DNA of 64,000 bases from Paenibacillus tyrphae (GTDB lineage: Bacteria; Bacillota; Bacilli; Paenibacillales; NBRC-103111): the NCBI RefSeq assembly GCF_000722545.1, contig NZ_JNVM01000041.1:62001-126000 (forward strand). The letters run 5' to 3'. The notes under the pieces were generated by a model. The model saw only the letters and a program-made list of their open reading frames with translations, did not search any database and was not told the DNA's origin. Shown one piece after another: positions 43,985 to 52,085 of the stretch (its first letter is position 1; each line of letters starts with the position of its first letter). Position numbers and translations under genes: made by a program.

Positions 43985-44305
43985 ATGGAAGTCTCGAATT
44001 GTCAAAACAGAGAGCGTGTGTTGGAAACATTCCAATTAACGACGTCGGTTTTTCAAGCCCTAGGCGATGAGAATCGGCAGCATATTATTATGCTCCTGCT
44101 GGAGCACGGCAGCCTGAACGTCAATCAAATCACCGATCAGATGGCAATTTCCAGACCGGCCGTTTCGCATCACTTGAAAATATTGAGACAAGCCGGCTTG
44201 ATTTCCTTCGACAGGAATGGGAATGAGAAGTTTTATTCGATAAGCTCGGGTGACTTCCTGGTCAAAATTAAAAACCTCATTACAGCGATTGAAACAGGGA
44301 TATAA
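43985..44305 (+). CDS. ArsR-family transcriptional regulator
   Basis: A 106-residue winged-helix repressor. The pattern FQALGDENRQHIIMLLLEHG, SLNVNQITDQMAISRPAVSH and HLKILRQAGLISFDRNGNEK is that of the ArsR/SmtB group at the usual length. Metal-binding cysteine pairs of ArsR or SmtB are absent, so the ligand is probably not arsenite-like. The ATG at 43985 follows AAGGGTGG. Matching palindromes lie before this gene and before the downstream exporter, making a two-gene regulon very likely. Confidence 0.88.
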   Translation: MEVSNCQNRERVLETFQLTTSVFQALGDENRQHIIMLLLEHGSLNVNQITDQMAISRPAVSHHLKILRQAGLISFDRNGNEKFYSISSGDFLVKIKNLITAIETGI

Positions 44306-44321
44306 TTTTTTTTGAAATTTA

Positions 44322-44339
44322 TGTTTAAATTTTTAAACA
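44322..44339. promoter_or_regulatory. ArsR-type operator upstream of the EamA exporter
   Basis: TGTTTAAATTTTTAAACA has the same TGTTTAAA...TTAAACA arms and total length as the copy at 43951, and both are followed by TATAA. Confidence 0.7.
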
Positions 44340-44369
44340 TATAAACATTGTGATGATAGGAGGATGGTT

Positions 44370-45281
44370 ATGAAGAGCCATAGCAGTAAACCGTGGAAGG
44401 GCATTTATTGGCTGATGCTGGCTGTACCTTTATTTTGGGGTGGATCTTTCTCGATGGCGGAGCATGTCGTGTCGGAAATTCCGCCGCTTGTCGCTGCGAC
44501 CCTTCGTTTTGCCCTCGCTGGCTTGTTGTTAATGCTGGTCGTCACTTTGAAATCGGAATGGAACATGTCCGTGTTAAAGCAAAGATGGAAGGGACTGCTT
44601 TTTGTATCGTTAACCGGCATTTTTGGCTATAATGCTTTATTCTTTTTGGGTCTGAAATATACGTCTGCGATTAATGGATCGTTGATCATCGCGACCATGC
44701 CTGTTTTTGTTACGGTAGGGGCCGTGTTCTTCTTGAAGGAAGCGTGGAGCGGGAGGACAGGACTTAGCTTGGTTTTATCGCTGGTTGGCGTGGTCATTGT
44801 CATTACGAAAGGGTCTTTCCATACGTTTAGCACCCTATCCTTTAATGTGGGAGACCTTTTGTTTTTTGCCGCGTTGGCTTGTGGCGTTATCTATGGTTTG
44901 CTTGGAAAAGCAGTCATGAAGGAAGTATCCCCGCTATTGGCAACGACTCTGATGACTTTCATCGGCTCGGTGTTCCTTGGGGGCAGCTCGTTGGTTGAAG
45001 GGGGATGGGCAAAAGTTCCATATCTATCCTATCAAGGGTGGCTGGAAATACTATATATGGTCCTATTCGGTACGCTGATCGGCTATGTTATCTTTAATAA
45101 AGGGGTTGAACAGATTGGGGCGAGCCGGGCTAGCATGTACTTGAATCTGACGCCCATTGTGACGACCTTGTTCTCTGTCGTACTATATGACACAACGATG
45201 ACATGGCAGCAAGTGCTCGGAATGGCCATGGTGTTGGCTGGAGTTGGCATGGCTACTGCTAAAAAAGCTGACGACCGCTAA
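44370..45281 (+). CDS. EamA/DMT-family transporter
   Basis: A 303-residue drug/metabolite transporter made of two five-helix EamA repeats (residues about 12-145 and 158-295). PLFWGGSFSMAEHVVSEIPP opens the first repeat and LVGVVIVITKGSF closes it. YEG-like exporters of this fold move amino acids, metabolites or drugs outward; the cargo is unknown. ATAGGAGG six bases before the ATG at 44370 sets the start. The upstream ArsR gene and shared operator imply induction by a ligand of that repressor. Confidence 0.9.
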   Translation: MKSHSSKPWKGIYWLMLAVPLFWGGSFSMAEHVVSEIPPLVAATLRFALAGLLLMLVVTLKSEWNMSVLKQRWKGLLFVSLTGIFGYNALFFLGLKYTSAINGSLIIATMPVFVTVGAVFFLKEAWSGRTGLSLVLSLVGVVIVITKGSFHTFSTLSFNVGDLLFFAALACGVIYGLLGKAVMKEVSPLLATTLMTFIGSVFLGGSSLVEGGWAKVPYLSYQGWLEILYMVLFGTLIGYVIFNKGVEQIGASRASMYLNLTPIVTTLFSVVLYDTTMTWQQVLGMAMVLAGVGMATAKKADDR

Positions 45282-45317
45282 AGTGCGGGCGCCAGCTCGT
45301 AGAGAAGAGTTTTCCTT

Positions 45318-45340
45318 TGTCTGCGCTAGACAGACTTTTT
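45318..45340. terminator. Terminator between convergent EamA genes
   Basis: GTCTG and CAGAC pair around CGCTAGA and are followed by TTTTT on the plus strand, ending the ArsR-regulated transporter transcript. Confidence 0.65.
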
Positions 45341-46195
45341 ATTCCTGCTTGCTTCGCTTATGAACGTTGATCCCAGCAACAGGACAGCGCCCAGCATTTG
45401 AACGAAGGTCATCCTTTCGCCGATAACAAATGCGGAGATCAATAAGGAAGCCACAGGATCTATATAGCTTAATACAGCGATACTTTGGCCTTCCAGCCCT
45501 CTCATTCCGGAGAAAAACAGGTAAAATCCTACCCCTGTATGCAGTACCCCCAAGATCAAAATGAGGACCATGGAGTTCCCCGAAATCCGAAATAGTTCGA
45601 ATCCCTCGGTCATCAGAACGTAAGGGATAAGCCATACCGATGATAATAAAAGCTGGGAGAGCGTGCTTTCCAGCCCATTCATGCTTCGGATAAATTTGTT
45701 GGTCAAAGTCAGGATGGCATAGAAAGCTGCCGCAATCAGGCCATAGACGATCCCGAGCAGATGATGCCCGGCGCCTTCATTTCCGCCGCTCTGTACAATC
45801 AAAAGCAATCCCAAGAGAGCCGTGCCAACGCATATCGCTTTTTTGAGCGAAAGCTTCTCTTTCAGCACAATAGGCGATAGGACAATAACCAAAACAGGAG
45901 CAAAATAATAGCTTAAAGCGGCATTCGCGATAGTGGTTTCCTTATAAGACTGAAAAAGAAAGATCCAATTTCCACTCAAGGCGATGCTGGAGAGCAGCAG
46001 TATAGGAGCATTCTTTTTCATGGTTTGCCACGAAATATTCTGCTTGGTGCCGATGCAGATGATGAACAAAAACAAGCTGCCGATCAGGCTCATGAATAAA
46101 GCGATTTCGCTTGCAGCCAGATCAATATACTTGGCAAAAACGCCGACTGCACCGAAGATGAGCATCGACAAAATGAAATAGATTTTTTCTCTCAC
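45326..46195 (-). CDS. EamA/DMT-family transporter, intact copy of a duplicated gene
   Basis: A 289-residue ten-helix EamA transporter with two repeats (about 1-135 and 145-285). It begins at GTG (protein MREKIYFILSMLIFGAVGVF) after a weak GGGAAAAG site. Conserved stretches include GNWIFLFQSYKETTIANAAL and SYIDPVASLLISAFVIGERM. A second, almost identical copy at 52041-52917 is frameshifted and has lost its 3' end, so this is the functional one. Its mRNA leader contains two overlapping alternative hairpins, suggesting attenuation or ligand control. The cargo is unknown. Confidence 0.88.
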   Translation of the reverse strand: MREKIYFILSMLIFGAVGVFAKYIDLAASEIALFMSLIGSLFLFIICIGTKQNISWQTMKKNAPILLLSSIALSGNWIFLFQSYKETTIANAALSYYFAPVLVIVLSPIVLKEKLSLKKAICVGTALLGLLLIVQSGGNEGAGHHLLGIVYGLIAAAFYAILTLTNKFIRSMNGLESTLSQLLLSSVWLIPYVLMTEGFELFRISGNSMVLILILGVLHTGVGFYLFFSGMRGLEGQSIAVLSYIDPVASLLISAFVIGERMTFVQMLGAVLLLGSTFISEASRNKKSV

Positions 46196-46259
46196 TTACT
46201 TTTCCCGCTTTCTACTAATATGATGGGGCGACTTAGGAAATGTCGTCTGCGCATGCATA

Positions 46260-46332
46260 CAGTAGAATCTACGGAAAAGGACCGCAAACCTCATGGAAGT
46301 ACCTTGACAGCAGATTCTACTGTTGAGGTACT
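46260..46332 (-). promoter_or_regulatory. EamA mRNA leader with two mutually exclusive hairpins
   Basis: In the minus-strand transcript a first stem pairs AGTACCT with AGGTACT plus inner ACAG with CTGT (46332-46298). A second stem pairs CAGTAGAATCT with AGATTCTACTG (46322-46260), using bases from the loop of the first. Only one can form at a time. No known riboswitch consensus is recognised. Confidence 0.5.
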
Positions 46333-46403
46333 ACGGGCGGGGCAATAAAGTTATACATCGTTTTCCCTCCTCCACAATGTACAGCCAATGATGTAATAAG
46401 CTT

Positions 46404-46432
46404 ATTATATAGCTAAGACAAGTACCCGGAAA
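46404..46432 (-). promoter_or_regulatory. Probable promoter of the duplicated EamA gene
   Basis: On the minus strand TATAAT (46409-46404) lies 17 bp after a weak TTTCCG. Transcription from here would give a leader of about 200 bases before the GTG. Confidence 0.45.
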
Positions 46433-46564
46433 GCTGCAGGTCAGTTATCTTCCGTGGCTAAAAAGACTTTAAGAGTCAATTTATGCTAAGATATGGGTAT
46501 TGAATGTATTTCCAAAAATTTACGATAAACAGTTTTCAAATAATGTACGAATATGGAGGGCACC

Positions 46565-46899
46565 ATGGCTAAATTCATAAAAGTAAAAATGTTAAAGAAT
46601 GATTCACTTGGAAAAAAGGGTGAAACACAATGGTTGAAGAAAGATATGCCCAATTATATCTTTTCCCAAGAAGCAAAGCGGTTCTTATTGAAGTAAGCGA
46701 TAAAAATAAATTAGAGGCGGGATATCCGATTCCAAAACACTTGAAGGACATTCTCATCCCGACGGGTAAGAACAATGACGAGAACCGTGTAGATGAGGTT
46801 TATGGCCATAAAAAAGGCAAAGACATTTATATAGGCGAATATAAAAATGACTCTGTGTTGATGATTAAAGAATGGCTGGAAATCCTAAATCCCCAGTAA
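46565..46899 (+). pseudogene. Frameshifted small protein with ribosomal L9-like N-terminus
   Basis: The frame starts at ATG 46565 behind GGAGGG and reads MAKFIKVKMLKNDSLGKKGE. Near 46625 the reading shifts to the frame VEERYAQLYLFPRSKAVLIE, continuing to EWLEILNPQ-stop at 46899. Joined, the first 45 residues resemble the N-terminal domain of ribosomal protein L9 (LK-x-x-x-GLGKKGE...YA-x-x-x-LFPR-x-x-A). It is not bL9 itself, because the tail differs. A one-base loss disrupts it. It begins about 70 bases beyond the end of repeat R1. Confidence 0.55.
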
Positions 46900-46901
46900 A
46901 A

Positions 46902-47213
46902 TTATAACGAGGCAGGCGCTGAGATTTCCAGCGCTTCATAAAGTTCAATTTGGCGTCTGGTGATCTCTCCGAATCCGAATTTTAAATCCTGCCCAGACCG
47001 TTCGTAGCACTCGATAAAGTCCAGTTCATCGCGCAGTCTTTGCATCGTATAGCGCTGGAAGAGCTTTTTCTCGCGCATGTCCTTTTTGATGTACGACAGA
47101 TAGATCAGTGCCACGAATTCAACAAACAGCTTTCCGTCCAGACTGCGCTCAGAGGAAACCTCCATCCGACGAAAGTTCAGACGCTCCTTCAGATTTCCGA
47201 ATGCTTTTTAGCT
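46902..47213 (-). pseudogene. IS1634-type (IS4 group) transposase C-terminal relic
   Basis: On the minus strand the frame reads KAFGNLKERLNFRRMEVSSE, then VEFVALIYLSYIKKDM and ends ITRRQIELYEALEISAPASL-stop. This matches the end of large IS1634-family transposases as I recall them. The catalytic core is missing, and the relic abuts an ISL3 relic on the opposite strand. Confidence 0.75.
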
Positions 47214-47394
47214 GCAAAACCACTACGATGGTGTTGTTTGATGGCTTTCATCTAAACTGACGAATGGTCTGCTTGAAGGAGTGAATAGCTTATTCCAAGC
47301 GGCCAAACATAAGGCGCGTGGTTACCGCTCTGACAAGAACATCATCGCCATGGTATACATCCTGGCAGGTAAATTGAACTTTGCCTTGAAATAA
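47205..47394 (+). pseudogene. ISL3-type transposase C-terminal relic
   Basis: The frame reads QNHYDGVV, then a TGA at 47238, then WLSSKLTNGLLEGVNSLFQA and AKHKARGYRSDKNIIAMVYI before a stop at 47394. The N-G-L-x-E-G-x-N-x-L-x-Q-A-A-K-x-x-A-R-G-Y pattern is diagnostic for ISL3 transposase ends. The rest of the element is gone. Confidence 0.8.
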
Positions 47395-47870
47395 GAAAAG
47401 AATTGGCAACAGTATGGAGCCACGCATCGCTCGCATCTGAACCAATTCCCTTGTCCGATTTTCAAAGAGTTTCTGAAAATTCATATTGGCTAATTTACGC
47501 TCGTAGCATCGCTAGTGGCGAAGAGCCCATATCTTCTTCTACACAAAGGGGGAGACAAAAGATGCAAACAAAATTAGTATTCCGCTTACCTTTATCGCCA
47601 TAAATTCTGACCCGTTCAGCAAGCCCTACTAAACGATGTTGTCACCCTGCTTGACGCTGTTAAGGTCCTATTGTCGACAATCTTCAATATTGAAATTCTG
47701 AAGAAGCCGTCGAAGCTATTGCTAACGGATTCGTTTGGCTGGAATAGTCATGGCGCATGTTAAGAAAGAGCTCAATGATAATAGGCGTCAATCCTAATAA
47801 TGATCTTAATTTATTCGAAATTTTTAATTGCAAGGCATTCAGCTTTGTGTTAAAATCAGAAAAAATTCAT

Positions 47871-47926
47871 AAGTATATCTTGCACATGTACTTATGAAAT
47901 AGGCAATTATTATGGTGCCAAACCTG
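47871..47926 (-). repeat. Relic of the 3' end of the island peptide gene
   Basis: It shares AGTATA-CTTGCAC-GTA, AATAG-CA-TTATTATGG and GCCAAACC with 51005-51060, with several differences. On the minus strand it preserves GLAP-stop in frame, so it is likely the tail of a second, lost peptide gene. Confidence 0.5.
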
Positions 47927-47932
47927 TATTAC

Positions 47933-47952
47933 GGGCAGGCTTAAGCCTGCCC
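47933..47952. terminator. Perfect palindrome, possible terminator
   Basis: GGGCAGGC-TTAA-GCCTGCCC forms an eight-base-pair GC-rich stem with a four-base loop. The flanks lack a long T run, so its role is uncertain. Confidence 0.45.
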
Positions 47953-48271
47953 TCCTTTGTTCACGATAGAACAATATGACTATGAAAGAATGTGAGCAAA
48001 CAATGGTTGCTTATTGTTTTGTTGACGCATGGACAATCAGAAACAAGACGTAGATTCAAGAGAGTAGCATTGTTTTTAAAGGTATTTCTTGCCCGACAAA
48101 TCCTTGTCTTAATTGTTGTATGTACATTACTTTATAGATGTGTAAAGTCGTTTAAATTTACGATAATAGTTTGTTTTTTACACATAATGAAACAAACACA
48201 TCGTATGCTATTCAATCCTTAAGTGCTTTTCGTTACAATTTTATCCTTTCTTCCTCACTACTTCATTAATA

Positions 48272-48475
48272 CTATTCTTCTTTTTTTAGTATAATCGCTT
48301 TTTCAAAAATTATTTCAAAATATGATGCTGCTCCATAAGTTGACGTTCCAGGTGCAAAAATTTGAACTAAACGCCAACCTTCCTTTGCGTGATTTTCAAT
48401 TATTTCATGATATTCTTGTTTTGGTGTGTTACCAAATAGTTTTAGATCTATTTTAACAAATTTGTACTCATACAT
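48272..48475 (-). CDS. DUF4177 domain protein
   Basis: A 67-residue protein that matches DUF4177 throughout. MYEYKFVKIDLKLFG begins the first strand, HEIIENHAKEGWRLVQIFAP is the conserved helix-strand, and SYFEIIFEK closes the fold. The function of the family is unknown; members are small soluble proteins found singly or beside transporters. GGGGAGG lies about 11 bases before the ATG. It is the last gene of the AT-rich minus-strand group that includes the ABC transporter. Confidence 0.88.
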   Translation of the reverse strand: MYEYKFVKIDLKLFGNTPKQEYHEIIENHAKEGWRLVQIFAPGTSTYGAASYFEIIFEKAIILKKEE

Positions 48476-48537
48476 TTTGTTATTTTCCTCCCCGTAGTTT
48501 TCTTAATTATGAATAAGATTCATGGTTTATGATTCTT

Positions 48538-48630
48538 CTAGTAGGATGACTTATTCAAAATAAAAATAACTAGACGCCATATAATAGTTACTGTAATTGC
48601 TCCTAGAGAATATAAGATCCATTTCTTCAT
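48538..48630 (-). CDS. Small single-pass membrane peptide (30 residues)
   Basis: A short gene reading MKKWILYSLGAITVTIIWRL followed by VIFILNKSSY-stop. One hydrophobic helix spans residues 4-26, with lysines at both ends. GGGAGG stands six bases before the ATG, as good as any site in the island. It lies between the ABC permease and DUF4177 genes on the same strand. Small membrane peptides beside peptide exporters can be immunity or accessory subunits, but that is only a possibility here. Confidence 0.55.
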   Translation of the reverse strand: MKKWILYSLGAITVTIIWRLVIFILNKSSY

Positions 48631-48720
48631 TCGTTTCCTCCCTGTCTGCTTATTTTAAATCACTATAGTTTACTTGAGTAAATTTATTATACAATCCCCA
48701 ATAAAGGTAGACCCGCTAAC

Positions 48721-50019
48721 TCAGCGAAGCTTATTAGTAGCTTTCATATAATATACTATCAAAAGAGCATAAATAAAGGGTGAAAAATATACAAATTTTT
48801 GATTTAGAAGTATCAATACTAAGGATAAAATAGAATATATTATTTGTATAATTGTTTTTTTGAATTTAGTAAAGTCATGCTTAGATGGCAAGATGATCAT
48901 TAATAAATAACATCCGACAACAGACCAGACCTCAAGGAAATAGTTACTCAATGAATACTGTAAAATAATATATTGTAATGAAATTAATAAAAATGAAAAA
49001 ATCAAGTATAGACTACCACTAGCAAGATCAACTGATATTTTTAGTCTTTTATCTGTGAGTGGAAAATATTTTAGAAGTACATCCTTATCAAAGAAACTAA
49101 TCAAGCGAAATTCAGAAAAAAAGAATAAACCTAGTAACCAAGATGTACTACTGTATAGATTGGTTTTATTTATTAAACCGTAAATATAAATCAAAATTGT
49201 TGCCAACATTATTCTTCCAAATTTAGAAACCAAAGTATAGTCGCGAAGATATATTTTATTAAGAAGTATTATAATATACGAATCTTTATTTAAAAATTTA
49301 AAAAGTAAAAAAATGAATTTATTAATTAATATTAAAATATTGTTTATTACAAGATTATTATTTACTCGCCTTTCATTTGTACGTAATATACTGTTTATAA
49401 CTACTAGTGAAATTATAAATAATAATACTGTAACAAACAATAGTACAAAATCTATTTGATAGGAAAATGTGGTCATGTTATAGTTGTTAAAAATTAAAGG
49501 TATTTTTACTCGGATAGTTATCAAGGAAATACATATTATAATAACTTGCAAAAAGAATTGATAACGTATGTTGGTTTTTATGAAATAAACAATATATTCA
49601 ACCATTTGAGGTATAAACATTGCTAGGTGGAGACGTATGAAAAAAATCAATATGCAATAAATTGGTATTCTTAAAAATAAGAGTATGCACATGAAAAACA
49701 CTTGCGTAATAATTTGATCGGTATTCCAACAGCGATAAATATAGTGATAGTAAATTATTTTTTTGGAACTAATAGGAAAATACTTCGTAAAAGATAAAAA
49801 TTTTGAAAGATTATTTGAATATGGGTCACTTAGCAACGCCACTATCATATACAAAAAGAAAATAGTAGCAGGAAAATAAAACATAAAGAGCAAACCAATT
49901 GTGCCGATTAAGAAATATAAAAAAACAGCCAATACTAATATGGTTATAATTTTGGATATTATACTGGTTTTTTCATCAAAGAATTTCTTGTATGTACCGA
50001 TCAATGAGTATTTTCTCAT
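48721..50019 (-). CDS. Large ABC transporter permease-like membrane protein
   Basis: A 432-residue, extremely hydrophobic and Ile-rich protein with about ten membrane segments. No catalytic motif is visible. SDPYSNNLSKFLSFTKYFPI (about residues 68-87) and FDKDVLLKYFPLTDKRLK (about 317-334) are repeated polar loops resembling coupling helices of exporter permeases with long fused chains. The ATG at 50019 follows GAGGAA at eight bases. The ATPase gene directly upstream should be its partner. Base composition is far more AT-rich than in the flanking chromosome, indicating acquisition. Confidence 0.65.
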   Translation of the reverse strand: MRKYSLIGTYKKFFDEKTSIISKIITILVLAVFLYFLIGTIGLLFMFYFPATIFFLYMIVALLSDPYSNNLSKFLSFTKYFPISSKKIIYYHYIYRCWNTDQIITQVFFMCILLFLRIPIYCILIFFIRLHLAMFIPQMVEYIVYFIKTNIRYQFFLQVIIICISLITIRVKIPLIFNNYNMTTFSYQIDFVLLFVTVLLFIISLVVINSILRTNERRVNNNLVINNILILINKFIFLLFKFLNKDSYIIILLNKIYLRDYTLVSKFGRIMLATILIYIYGLINKTNLYSSTSWLLGLFFFSEFRLISFFDKDVLLKYFPLTDKRLKISVDLASGSLYLIFSFLLISLQYIILQYSLSNYFLEVWSVVGCYLLMIILPSKHDFTKFKKTIIQIIYSILSLVLILLNQKFVYFSPFIYALLIVYYMKATNKLR

Positions 50020-50170
50020 TTTATATTCCTCGATTCTGACAACCAAAGAAGCAAACTTCTCTAAATAAAAATTTTCACTATTGTTTATTCAACATTTTTC
50101 AGGAAACTATAATTGGATAGGGTGAATACCACTTTCGTAAGCACTATTTTATTGATAACGGGGTAATAGT

Positions 50171-50839
50171 TTATTCCCATGATGCATTAGTAATACATCC
50201 ATTTTCCAGAACGCAGTACTTATCTGATATTTCCTTTGCGAGAGAGGAAATATGAGTAGTTAAAAAAACAGAACAATTATTTTGAACATAATTTTTAATA
50301 ATTTCCAAAATATTAGTTACTGATTTACTATCTAATCCCTCGAATATTTCATCACAAAATAAAATTTTTGGTTGATACAATAATACTCCCAGCAATTGTA
50401 TTTTTTTTCTTGTTCCAAAAGACAAATTTACAATAGGTGTTTTTAAATGTGGCTCCACAAATAATTTTCTTGATGTTTGATCTATAAAATTTATTGCGTA
50501 ATTACTAGGTATTTGAAAAATATTAATTATAAATTCGAAATATTCAGACGGTGTTAATAGATTAAGGTGATCAATATGATCAGAAGCCACTAATCCTGTT
50601 TGTCTTCTTAAAAATAATCGATCTCTATTTAAAGATCCATTTATTTCTACTGTGCCCTCACTTATTGTTTCCAATCCTAACAAACATCTAATCAAAACAC
50701 TTTTACCTACACCATTTGAACCTATCAAAACAAAAATCTCATTATTTAAAATTTCGAAACTAACTTGATTTAAAATAATTTTATTTTCAATAATTTTAGT
50801 TAATGAATTTGCCTTTAATACTATGTTACTGGATATCAT
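50171..50839 (-). CDS. ABC transporter ATP-binding protein
   Basis: A 222-residue ABC ATPase with a Walker A of GSNGVGKS near residues 38-45, a variant signature LSFGTRKK near 139, Walker B ILFCDEIFEGLD near 160 and the switch histidine in LTTHIS near 193. The signature deviates from LSGGQ, as is common in bacteriocin and lantibiotic immunity ATPases. AAGGAG sits seven bases before the ATG. The permease gene follows, and the 74-residue peptide gene lies upstream on the same strand, suggesting export of, or immunity to, that peptide. Confidence 0.88.
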   Translation of the reverse strand: MISSNIVLKANSLTKIIENKIILNQVSFEILNNEIFVLIGSNGVGKSVLIRCLLGLETISEGTVEINGSLNRDRLFLRRQTGLVASDHIDHLNLLTPSEYFEFIINIFQIPSNYAINFIDQTSRKLFVEPHLKTPIVNLSFGTRKKIQLLGVLLYQPKILFCDEIFEGLDSKSVTNILEIIKNYVQNNCSVFLTTHISSLAKEISDKYCVLENGCITNASWE

Positions 50840-51045
50840 TGAATGCTCCTTCTTAAAATTATGACGGTTTTAAATGGCGTGGAATGATTTAGGAGATAAG
50901 GTCATGAGAAAAAAATCCGCATTATTAATCGCCTTCATCTTTAGGAGTGTATTCTGTAACAGTAGCTAGAGGGGGACAGTAGTTTTGTAACCTTAAATTT
51001 GATTTAGTATACCTTGCACGTATACTAATGAGAAATAGACAGTTA

Positions 51046-51270
51046 TTATGGGGCCAAACCTAAATTTTGAAGGATTTTATAAATTGCCTCAATGTACGGT
51101 AAGCTGCTGTTTTGATAGAGCCAATTTGCAAATCCAGACCAATCAGCATTTTTAATGAAATCATAGATTGCATTTCCTGTAATACCGGCAATAACACCTT
51201 GCCAAAACCCAGGGATCTTGTTCCAAACTTCAACTAGAATTCTAGCTACAGTAATGAATATTTGGGGCAT
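51046..51270 (-). CDS. Aromatic-rich 74-residue peptide, possible leaderless bacteriocin-like product
   Basis: A small protein beginning MPQIFITVARILVEVWNKIP, with GFWQGVIAGITGNAIYDFI in the middle and ILQNLGLAP at the end. It has four Trp and several Tyr and Phe, amphipathic helices, two glycine-rich turns and no cleavable signal peptide. AGGAGG lies ten bases before the ATG. It heads an AT-rich group with an ABC ATPase and permease. That layout fits leaderless bacteriocin loci, but the net charge is near zero, unlike most cationic bacteriocins. A membrane-active toxin or a sensed peptide is also possible. Confidence 0.5.
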   Translation of the reverse strand: MPQIFITVARILVEVWNKIPGFWQGVIAGITGNAIYDFIKNADWSGFANWLYQNSSLPYIEAIYKILQNLGLAP

Positions 51271-51960
51271 TACTAGAAATCCTCCTATTTTATTACAAAA
51301 CTACTGTCCTAAATTAACTATAATATACAATTTATGGCATGTCAAATATTTTCTAACTAATAAGGTTATATTAGGTTGAAAAATATCAAAACGACACAAA
51401 AAAAGTAAAAAAATGTACGATATTAGGGGCTAAAAACCAAAATCAGTGCTCGACATATTCCATCTACGATACAGTGTGTTTAGATGTCAGTAAAATGAGC
51501 TTTAAGCACTCTGAAGAAACCAATAGAATTGAACCGAAATTTCGAAAGAGCTTTGTAGCAAGGGTCGTCCATAAAACGAGCGTCATGTACACTGTAAAAA
51601 GAAGGGTATTTCCCAGCGTAATAGAGTCCATTTCATAAATTGCGGGTAGTTCTTCCCCTTCCCCATTCAAGAGGCTGCGCGGTTTGTATGTTAGATTATG
51701 GGAATCATCATCCAGTAGGGCCACTCTCGCCTCGATGCGCTTCATGCGTACCGGTTGGCAAAGTTTTTTGCCAGCTTAAGTACAACGGCTCGGCTGTGTT
51801 GGATGATCAGTAATTGGAAAAATTTTCATCAAACTATACAGCTAATAGCTTTCAACATTTCCAGCAGGTTACGTTAATTCATGTGGTATAGTAAAAAAGT
51901 AGGCATACAAATAACCCTCCAATTCACCTCGCTTTGGAAGGTTCTTCCAATGTTGATGTG
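51271..51960. other. AT-rich spacer with doubtful open frame
   Basis: A minus-strand frame of 93 codons (51464-51745) begins MKRIEARVALLDDDSHNLTY, but it has no ribosome binding site and no recognisable family, so I do not call it a gene. The remainder shows no coding signal. Confidence 0.35.
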
Positions 51961-52085
51961 CTAAACAGTTCGGAATGTCTTTTTGGAATTTAAGATGGCG
52001 TAAACCCAATGAACCAACTTGTTTGCACATGCGACTAAAGCTACTTTGTGTGGCTTTCCTTCGGTTCTTTCTGATCGTAGAATTC
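51961..52085 (-). pseudogene. IS110-type transposase C-terminal relic
   Basis: The frame reads GKPHKVALVACANKLVHWVY and AILNSKKTFRTV-stop. The K-x-A-L-V-A-x-x-x-K-L pattern is the usual end of IS110 transposases. It is fused directly to the broken end of the second EamA copy at 52086, so this junction is a rearrangement breakpoint. Confidence 0.75.

Larger units (their letters stand above)
45365..46496 (+). repeat. Long direct repeat R1
   Basis: This 1.13-kb segment covers most of the EamA gene, its leader and its promoter. It is nearly identical to 52086-53218 in the same orientation, with only scattered substitutions and single-base indels. Identity begins at CGTTGATCCCAG and ends at GCTAAGATATGG on both copies. 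Confidence 0.93.
47395..48271. other. Relic-rich spacer with perfect palindrome
   Basis: No intact gene is seen. It holds a 55-base segment (47871-47926) resembling 51005-51060, which includes the last codons of the peptide gene there. A perfect palindrome GGGCAGGCTTAAGCCTGCCC follows at 47933-47952. The right part is AT-rich. Confidence 0.5.

Noticed and set aside
46902..47394. Intact insertion sequence
   Set aside because: Only the C-terminal ends of two different transposases are present, on opposite strands, with stops and no terminal inverted repeats.
51464..51745. 93-codon minus-strand frame in the island
   Set aside because: No ribosome binding site, no recognisable family and no neighbouring coupling; its start is only an isolated ATG.
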